Program-made: the position numbers and the translations under genes | In this document: positions 56,193-64,000 of the stretch, one piece after another | Numbering within the stretch: position 1 is the first letter of the stretch | Layout: each line of letters begins with the position of its first letter | Source of the DNA: Nectonema munidae | Lineage: Eukaryota; Nematomorpha; Nectonematoida; Nectonematidae | DNA: 64,000 nucleotides | Assembly: GCA_030549495.1 (NCBI GenBank) | Contig: JAUIRK010000376.1 | Location: 589,501-653,500, forward strand | Direction of reading: 5' to 3' | Notes under the pieces: generated by a model | What the model was told of the DNA's origin: nothing | The model's input: only the letters and a program-made list of their open reading frames with translations | The model's database searches: none

Positions 56193-57440
56193 TTGAAGAC
56201 GATTTTTTCAGTGATATCAAATTTTGTTATTATGTCGCATTTTTGTTTGAATAAGGTTAATAACTTTTGTTATATTTGTGGAGAAGTTACCTTTGAAGCC
56301 CAGAAAAGATCCGTTACTAAAAACGTTAAAAAGGCATATTCTTTGTATTTTTGCTGTTTGATAGGCGATCAAGATAAAAGTTGGGCTCCACACATTTCTT
56401 GCAATACTTATGCGACAAACTTGAGGCAATGGATGTACAAAAAAGAGGGAAAATGCCTTTCGCTATTCCTATGATATGGCGAAAGCAGACAAATCATATA
56501 GACGACTGCTATTTTTGTTTACTACCGGCACTGAAAAGTGGAATTTCCAGAAAAAAAGGAGAAGATAATTGAATATCCAAATTTGCCATCTGCCACTCGA
56601 CCAGTGAAACACAATGAAAACTTACCAGTTCCTCTTGCTCCAGGTCACATTGTTTCTGATTCAAGTGATGACAACATTGAGTTACCTGGCGATAGGGAAG
56701 ATTTAGATCCATCTTTTTCTGGGTCTTTTTTCAAAAACCTCAATTGTTAACACAATCAAGACTAAACAATTTAGTAAAGGATCTTCAACTTACTAAATCC
56801 AAAGCTGAAATCTTGCGCTCTAGACTGCAAGAGTGGTGTTTGCTTCAACCAGATGTGAAAGTTTCTGTGTTCAGAAATCGACATAAAAACTTTGAAAATT
56901 TTTTTGTACAAAAAGATTCTTTCATCATTTGTGACGATATTTTCAGTTTGATGAGAGAAATGAAAATAGATTACATCCTATCTGAGTGAAGGTTATTCAT
57001 TGACTACTCAAACCCCAGTCTTAAGGGAGTTCTGCTTAAAAATGGGGATAACAAGCAATCAATACCCATCGCATATTCACAACAAATAAAGGAAACATAT
57101 GAAAACCTCAGACTTGCTTATTAACGTTAAATACACTCAGCATAATTATGCTCTTGTATGTAGCTTTTTGTATGAATGAGATAGTCGAGCGAGAAGTTTG
57201 CATTTATTGAAAAAAGATTGGACTTCAAGAAATTTGACACCTGGTCAAAAAAATGTAATGCATCCAAGTTTGGTGGCCTCAAGGAAAATCCTTTTACCTC
57301 CTTTGCACATTAAGCTTGGTTTAATGAAAAATTTTGTTTATTTAGTTGTACCAATTTCGTTAATATTTAGCAGCTTAACTAAAATAGGACAAATATATGT
57401 ATATATGAATATTCGAAATTTTGAAAAAAAATCGTAGCCA
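56193..57440 (+). pseudogene. Unclassified transposon-like zinc-finger protein family, decayed copy
   Basis: Plus-strand blocks over three frames are FCYICGEVTFEAQKRSVTK, KKAYSLYFCCLIGDQDKSWA with PHISC, FAIPMIWRKQTNHIDDCYFC, LEYPNLPSATRPVKHNENLP, LNNLVKDLQLTKSKAEILRS, LSE then RLFIDYSNPSLKGVLL, and LTPGQKNVMHPSLVASRK with LPPLHIKLGLMKNFV. From memory, this order matches proteins annotated only as uncharacterised in insects and other arthropods, many per genome. Two Cys-rich pairs (CYIC and CYFC) suggest zinc binding. At least four frame changes or stops break it. It is probably encoded by a DNA transposon, but I cannot name the superfamily. Confidence 0.65.
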
Positions 57441-57960
57441 ATCAAAAATCTTAATGAACATTTTCAAATTCAGCATAAAAAATACATATAAATATACTTT
57501 TTTCGAAAAAAAAACAAAAAAAATTCACACGGTACAAAACTTTCACTTGGTTAGAGTATAGCATATCTTGTGATAGACTATCCTATATTAGATAAGAAAT
57601 TAAATATATTATTTAACCATCCGTTTAAATAATTGGTAAATGGGAATAAGGAAGAAGAAAGACTGAATTACATCTGATGAGTAGTGATCTATCATATATG
57701 AATGATTTTGTTCTCTTGTTAAGCTTGAAGAATGGTTTACAAATTTTGTAAAAATTTCAGGCGTAGCGGTCTCCCTATAATTTTTTAATAGCTCGGGGTC
57801 TCATTTAAAAAAATAAAACAACATATAAAAAAATTGACATACTTGTTTATTCAAAAAATGTCTGAATAATCCAATCAATGTCAAAAGGATGGATGCATCT
57901 GCTTTGTCTAAATTAGTTTATCTAATGCAAGTCTCGTATCATTACTCACTTCCTATCTCT
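57441..57960. other. Intergenic, nothing recognised
   Basis: AT-rich, no motif. Confidence 0.5.
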
Positions 57961-57964
57961 TTCA

Positions 57965-59185
57965 GGATTTGGTTTCAATGGCAAACACCATGGAAAACAC
58001 TTGCTCACACTCATATGCGGTGGTAAATCGAATCAGAACTTTCAGAGCAATCTTTGCAACATCAGCATAGAACTGTCCCATTTCAATCAAAAAATCTCTG
58101 AGACATTTCACAAAAACATGTTTTGCACTTCCTCAATCATTAATCAAATCAATAAACTCTTCTTGAATTAAGAAGTCTTCCGGGGCGAGATTACTAATCG
58201 AGATTATAAACGTGGTTTTGATAAATTGATTGTATTTTTGAAATGTTTGTAGATTAGGAAAATAAGAAATTTCTTGACTAAGATATGCTAGATGGTGTTT
58301 TATGGCCTCTAGAAAATCAAATCTTATTTTCATCAACAAATATGTTCGAAAATCTAGCAAAATTTTTCTTGTCAAAGAATGCAATTATTCCAGTTTAATT
58401 TCAAAAGATGTCATTTTTTTTATTACAATGAAGTACTCTGATCTCTTTTCCTTGTGGCGCAAAGTCAAGGGAATTCATTAATTTAATGTTCTCTAAAAAT
58501 GAAAATCAGATAATTCTACATGCATGTCTAGTTTGTTCTGCAGATTGCTCGATTTCTTTCAATAGTAATGCTTTGAAACTTTCGTTTGGAAAGCTACCTC
58601 ACCATTGAGTGCAGCAAGAGTTTTCGAAATCATTTTCTTTGCATAAGTCTGAAACAAAGAAAAGTTTAAGGTGTTTGTTACAATTAAATACTCCGTTTTA
58701 ATAACTTCATTAAGAAGGCTTTTCAATCCATCAGGTATGGTTTTAATTATTAAGGCTTATCGATGAATAGCGCACTGGGTACCAATAACATCTAGAGATT
58801 TTTGTTTAGTCAGAGTATAATAACTAGAACAAGAAATTGCTAGAACACGGTCAGTACACACTTTAAGTGAATGTTCTGTCTTAATAACATGTGCTGTAAA
58901 AAAGTGTCCCACTTGTCAAATATTTCTCTTGTGGTTTTACTGCTAAGAGTTTTGTAAAACAAAAAATTATCTACCAGGTGCTTGCCACATACATATTGTA
59001 CGTACGATAAATCGTTTCATAAAGCTGAATTGCAAAAAAATTGAACCCGAATTCCGAATCAATAAAATGACTTCTGATAGGTCATAAGATACCTCTCCTT
59101 TTAGCCTTTTAACGGTATCGTTTGGCAGGAAGGTATGTTTCAATTTTATAAGTTCAGAACTTCTTAGTACATTCAATATATCTTT
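57965..59185 (-). mobile_element. hAT transposase remnant of the ZBED5/SCAND3-like type
   Basis: Minus-strand blocks in order are ELIKLKHTFLPNDTVKR and RNSGSIFLQFSF (58967-59176), QCAIHR near 58765, IPDGLKSLLNEVIKT near 58735, then KIRFDFLEAIKHHLAYLSQE with FPNLQTF (58133-58384), APEDFLIQEEFIDLIND, and LKVLIRFTTAYECEQVFS (about 58050-57990). The LPxxPxxY/CExxFS end is the hAT dimerisation region. The overall order fits the ZBED5/FAM200-type hAT proteins that are also domesticated in vertebrates. Interrupted by stops and shifts. No terminal repeats found. Confidence 0.78.
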
Positions 59186-59895
59186 GTAGCAAAGTAATAT
59201 CAGATGTTCCCCTATATTGCGAGATTTTTTGATATTTTTTGAAAATTTTTAAAACATATTTAATATTTGTAAACTATTAGTTTAGTTTAAAATAGTCAAT
59301 AGTTTTGTTCAGCAAACCCTAGTGCTTTATTTGATAGGGTTTATAAAGGTGGATGCTAACACTTCATAACACAAAAGGCTTATGTTCCTCCTGCCCACTA
59401 AACGTTAATGCAGTAAAACCAAATGTCAAGCATGAGTCGTCATATTTTAATTTTTAAACTATTAAGAAAAATGCACATTTACATCTATGAAATCAGAACT
59501 GAAAAGCAAAAAAAAAGTTGAGGAATAATTTTTATAAAGCTTGCGGTTAGAGAGTTAAATGTAGATATCAGCAAGAAGAAACAACAAATATATTAACTAC
59601 ATACCGAGAATCCAATTCATTCAAACATAAGTATAATGGACCTAAAAATTTTTAAAAAATTAATAAAACGATTACAAAAATATACACGATTTTACAAAGT
59701 AGAAGAAATAATAGATAATTTTGAATAATCTTCATGATAAAATTGAAAGCTATAAAATAAATAAATAATAAAACCAAAACAATTTTTTTTTGAAAAAAAT
59801 AAGATATATTAAATATTTAAAAATTTTTAATATCCATATACGTTTTTAATTTTTGAACGCAGGATCTTTTGGTTTGGAAGCCCGCCAAAAAGGAA
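59186..59895. other. Intergenic, nothing recognised
   Basis: AT-rich, no motif. Confidence 0.5.
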
Positions 59896-59896
59896 G

Positions 59897-60028
59897 GGGC
59901 GTGAGTAAGGTTGGTTAGATACTGGGTTTCGAAAAGTTAAAGTCTTGGGTTAGATTCCGCATCAAGCCTGCTTTCAAGAAGATAATTGTGCTTTCTTGAT
60001 GAAAATACCCCACGATACCTTTACCACA
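59897..60028 (+). mobile_element. tRNA-derived SINE, copy 6
   Basis: Reads gcgtgagtaaggttggttag, atactgggtttcgaaaagtt, then a mutated B box (ggttagattcc), catcaagcctgctttcaaga and a tail ending acgatacctttacca. Same family as the 25.3-kb copy. Confidence 0.87.
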
Positions 60029-61250
60029 TATAAAAAAACTTTACTCAAAGATGAAATAATTATCTTTCAGGTTGTTTGAAGCGCAATCGATACACAAGCC
60101 ACCTAAGCTGATTTAGAAGAAAGAGCACGCAACCCGGCAAAATAATGATCTTTCATCTTTTTATCGTTGATTATTAAATAGAATTCGAAAAATTAATAAA
60201 TTAAAATGGGTAATCCAATTTTTAAATCAAATTTTCATTGATTGCTAAGTGTTTTACCCAATTTTTTAAATACAGAAATTTGAAAAAAAAATATTAATCT
60301 TAATGTCACAAATCCATCAATAAGAAAGGATGGCGGCTATGCCCCCATCTCAGCTTTATTTTAACCCTTAAAAACTCCCTTCAAGTATATTTATACACTT
60401 TCTTATACTATAGGTGGCATTTAAATCAGCGTTTAAATTAGACAAATTATTTCATTGGTTTTTAAGATAGGAATGTTGAATATTTTTAAAACTTAAGTAA
60501 TACTTATTTAAAAAATATACTGATGCAGTTTTTCCAAGATTTTTAGAATATGGTTTCAGAGTATATTAAATGAAAGTCAAAAAGATATGTTTGTGCACTG
60601 TACAACATCTTAAATTTTGATGTATGCATCCTTTTCGAAATAATACAACTTTTTATGACTATTTATTAAAATATGTATTGATGAAGTATATTATGTTTTA
60701 ACTCTTCTATTTAGGCGCAGGGCATTGTTAGAGACGATTGGATGCATCCATCTGAGTTTTTTCTTTTTTGGCATTGTCCTTTAAGCTTAGGACTTTTAGA
60801 CGGGTGCGTCTGACATCCATAAATTAGTAAGTTGAACAAAACTTATACAATCTTATCTCAACCGAATAGGAATTTATTTCTATTAACCGGTTATCCATCA
60901 GAGTCGACATATGTCGACTTTAGAAAAATATAAATCGTCTGCTTTTATAAATGCTTTTTAATACAAATCTTCTGCTTTACATTAGATATCGTCTGATTAT
61001 TCTGGTCAGTATTTTCAATATTTTTTTTACAATAACATGTAAAATTCAAACAAAATAATATTAATCCATAAAAGATATATAAAATATAATATTCATTCAT
61101 AGAAAATTAAGTGATTTTTAGCACTAAAATCAGTAAATTTTAAAAGGGTAATTTATAGTTTTAGATCAGCCATACTAAAGAATTTAAATTAGGTAGGATA
61201 TCAATCAATTAAAATGTAAAAACTACTCCGTTCCTAATTTCTTGTCTTCT
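60029..61250. other. Intergenic, nothing recognised
   Basis: AT-rich. An 18-bp palindrome, agtcgacatatgtcgact, lies at 60902-60919. No gene recognised. Confidence 0.5.
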
Positions 61251-61254
61251 ACTA

Positions 61255-64000
61255 ATTCCTTAACTTCTAGCAAACTTTGTGGAATAACTTTTTTAATGTT
61301 GAACTAAATGGATTTCAATTTGTATATAAAGGCCGTAAAACTAGAGGTGGCGGAATAGGAGTTTACATCAATAAAAAATTCACTTTTAAAATTTACGATA
61401 AAATTAAATTCACTCACTCTAGCTTTGAATATATTACTGTAGTTATCTCTCAACCATCTAAATTTGCTATTCCCGTGATTTATAGGTCACCTAGCTCCGA
61501 TATTCCATGTTTTTTTGATGAATTTAAAAATTATTCTTAACAACAAAAAAGTAGTATGAGAAAATTTTTATCCTAGGCGATTTTAACATTAATTCCTCTC
61601 CTTCAATTGATACTACTCAGACACACAATATTTTTTTGGACCTTCTTTTGGAAATTAATCTATAAAAAATTCACTTTTAAAATTTACGATAAAATTAAAT
61701 TCACTCACTCTAGCTTTGAATATATTACTGTAGTTATCTCTCAACCATCCAAATTTGCTATTCTCGTGATTTATAGGTCACCTAGCTCTGATATTCCATG
61801 TTTTTTTGATGAATTTAAAAATTATCCTTAACAACAAAAAAGGAGTATGACAAAATTTTTATCCTAGGCGGTATCAACATTAATTCCTCTCCTTCAATTG
61901 ATACTACTCAGACACACAATATTTTTTTGGACCTTCTTTTGGAAATTAATCTTATCCACACCATTAAAATTCCTACTAGATATTGCTTGACCTCTTCATC
62001 TACCATTAATAATATTTTAACCACTAGCTCATCTTGAATGGGTTTTCTGGCGTAATAAATTTTGATCTATCTCATCATTTTCCTTGTTTTCGTTTGCCAA
62101 AATTTTTTTCTTCTAATGAAGAATCCAGCAACGACAATGTTGTTTCGAAAAATTTTAGCCACAAAAATTTCTCTACTTTTTTGAATAATTTGACTAATGA
62201 AAATTGGAACCTTTCCTCACTTTTTGGAACAGATATTAACACATTTTGCTCCTTATTAATTTTGAAAATTAAAAAATTATTGATATGTCTTTTTCAAATT
62301 GTGAATTACGCGGAAATCTCATTCATACTAAAAATTGTTCTAAGCCCTGGTTTAATTTTGAACTGAAACAGCTTAAAACAAAAAAAGAGAAATTATTTAA
62401 AAAATATGTTCTTACAAAAAATAAATCAATTTGGGACACATATAAACAAGCAACAAATATTTATAATATAAAAATACGGGACTTTAAATCTAAATATTTC
62501 AATGCTTTACTTGATAAGCACCGTAACAATATCAAAAAAACATGGAATATCTTCAATGAAATCACAGGCAAGGGGGTTAAACACACAGTATCCTCCATTA
62601 ATGGGAATGTATTTTGTGATTATTTGAATATTAATTTAAGTACAGAAGATAATTTTTCCTAAAATCAGTACATCAAATCTAACCCTAATACTTTTTATTT
62701 TGTGATATTAATAGTAATGATATTCTAATTGCGTGCAGTCAACTAAAAACTAGTAACTCTTTCGGTCATGATGAAATTTCTAATAAAATTGGAAAATTAA
62801 CTGTACCTTTCATTTTAGAAAATTTATCACACCTTTACAACAAAATGTATAACGACTCAATTTTCCCTGAATCTTTCACATGCATTTTACCGATTTACAA
62901 GTCAGGTGACAAAACAAAACCGGGAAACTACCGCCCAATCTCTATCTTACCTTTTTTCGGTAAATTATTTGAAAAAATTATCTTCACAAAAATGAATTTC
63001 TTTATTTCTAAATATAATTTGCTAAATATAAATCAATTTGGATTCAAGTCAAACATGTTCACTGAGGACACAGTTGCCGCTGTTCTGACAGATATTTATG
63101 ATTCATATGCCAACAAACTTGAAACATGCTCTATTTTCATTGACTTCATCAAGGCATTTGACAAAGTTAATCATAAATTGCTTTTTTAAAATTAGAAAAA
63201 TTTGGATTTAGGGGTAAATTTTTAGATTTGATTAAAAATTATTTATCCAATAGAAAATATTTTGTAAAAGTTAATGGTAAAAAATCCGAAATTAAATCTA
63301 TAAGTAGTGGTGTTCCACAAGGCTCTATTTTAGCACCTCTTTTTTTCAACATTTATATAAATGATATATTTTCTCTTCAAACTTTAAATTCTACTTTTTA
63401 TTTTTATGCGGACGATTGTTTTATTATTTATAGAAATCTTAATTTGAAAAGTTGTATTAATTACTTTCACTTTCTTCTAAATAAATTTTCCAATTGGTGC
63501 AATGAAAACTTTCTTCATATTAATTTTGTTAAAACTAAATACATGATATAGAACTCTCAACACTCCTCTTCTCAATTGAATCTCCCTCTTTCTGGTACTA
63601 ATATTGAAAAAAACAGATTCTTATAATTATTTAGGAATTATTTTACAATCTAACCTTTTTTTTACATTGCATTTTAATAAAATTATTAGAGATCTCTCAA
63701 TCTTCATAGGCATTGCATATAGTGTGAGAAATATGTTAACAATTCATTCAAGACTTCTTTTTTTCCATCCTTTTTTTCAATCTAAACTATAATATTGCAC
63801 CTCTCTTTGGGCTTTTAGTAATAATACATTTATTAATAAATTGCAATCTAAGCAAAATCGCGCTCTCAAATTCATTGAGAACAGCCATTCCGCCGACATT
63901 AAAAAGGTACACAATATATTTGATGTTAAACAAATAAGGTCTTTGAGTGTTTCTACTTTCATATACAGAAATTTTAATTCAATCCATTTCTAAAAATACA
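61255..64000 (+). mobile_element. Jockey/CR1-like LINE, 5'-truncated, decayed, running off the window end
   Basis: The first frame (61277-61540) carries the middle of an APE endonuclease: FFNVELNGFQFVYKGRKTRG then GGIGVYINKKF and VIYRSPSSD. The EN C-terminus (DLSHHFPCF) is at about 62062. The linker 62285-62662 has IWDTYKQATNIYNIKIRDFK. The reverse transcriptase begins at about 62760 and includes GNYRPISILPFFGKLFEKI, INQFGFKS, FIDFIKAFDKVNHKLL (62845-63189), then GVPQGSILAPLFF and FYADDCFIIY (63228-63551), YNYLGI (63604) and RALKFIE (about 63864). The YADD catalytic pair is intact but several stops and shifts separate the frames. EN N-terminus and ORF1 are absent. Exact clade uncertain. Confidence 0.9.
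61371..61952 (+). repeat. Direct tandem duplication of 291 bp inside the LINE endonuclease region
   Basis: 61371-61661 and 61662-61952 are near-identical. attcacttttaaaatttacg begins each at a spacing of 291 bases, and each copy ends in tttttttggaccttcttttg then gaaattaatc. About ten substitutions are visible, so the copies are roughly 96-97% identical. 291 is a multiple of three. The repeat duplicates the INKKFTFKIYDKIKF ... SSDIPCFFDEFKNY segment. Confidence 0.95.

Noticed and set aside
60902-60919. Perfect 18-bp palindrome containing two GTCGAC sites
   Set aside because: Isolated, short, with no associated gene or repeat. Compatible with chance in 64 kb.
62034-62366. 110-codon plus frame as an independent gene
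   Set aside because: Its translation is LINE endonuclease C-terminus and linker (DLSHHFPCF), so it belongs to the LINE.

Overview
The window is strongly AT-rich metazoan nuclear DNA. Two spliced host genes can be recognised, both on the minus strand. Most of the remaining identifiable sequence is transposon debris. Protein-level matches (CAP/antigen-5 secreted protein, TMX3, RTE and Jockey/CR1-like LINEs, piggyBac, hAT, Merlin, MULE, Tc1, pogo/Tigger, a tRNA-type SINE) point to an invertebrate. An arthropod, perhaps a copepod such as a sea louse, is my best guess, but the sequence does not prove it. No bacterial-type operons, CRISPR arrays, rRNA or functional tRNA genes were seen.

Host genes. 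(1) A CAP-superfamily (SCP/TAPS, antigen-5-like) secreted protein lies on the minus strand between 22614 and 14973. Four exons are well supported and one is doubtful; the signal-peptide exon was not found. (2) A TMX3-like transmembrane thioredoxin/PDI gene lies on the minus strand from 52911 to 42182. Six exons are recognised, starting at the thioredoxin CxxC motif (here CQHC) and ending with a transmembrane segment and an acidic tail. Its introns hold a pogo/Tigger copy, a hAT MITE with perfect target-site duplications and a short RTE-derived retroposon.

Layout. 1-4.1 kb: sparse, with an uninterrupted 839-bp (ATC)n tract. 4.1-6.3 kb: a decayed, unclassified transposase-like gene interrupted by a 150-bp-period tandem array. 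6.8-9.4 kb: two hAT MITEs and a retroelement gag fossil. 9.4-12.1 kb: a degraded RTE LINE and a short RTE-derived retroposon. 13.4-24.3 kb: the CAP gene, its intronic hAT and fold-back elements, then hAT and piggyBac remnants. 25.3-26.3 kb: SINE and MULE. 28.9-35.8 kb: piggyBac-like MITEs, a 60-bp-arm hairpin, a 575-bp inverted-repeat element, a piggyBac with a SINE in its 5' region, a palindromic MITE and a Merlin copy. 38.8-40.5 kb: Tc1, then a large fold-back carrying a SINE in each arm. 42.2-52.9 kb: TMX3. 53.5-64 kb: LINE reverse-transcriptase remnants, a second unclassified transposon-like family, a ZBED5-like hAT, a SINE, and a Jockey/CR1-like LINE with an internal 291-bp tandem duplication that runs off the window end.

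No multi-gene biochemical system is apparent. The noteworthy items are the altered TMX3 active site, the paired short RTE retroposons with exact duplications, the SINE-bearing fold-back, the giant pure trinucleotide tract, and the two protein families with no classification I can name.
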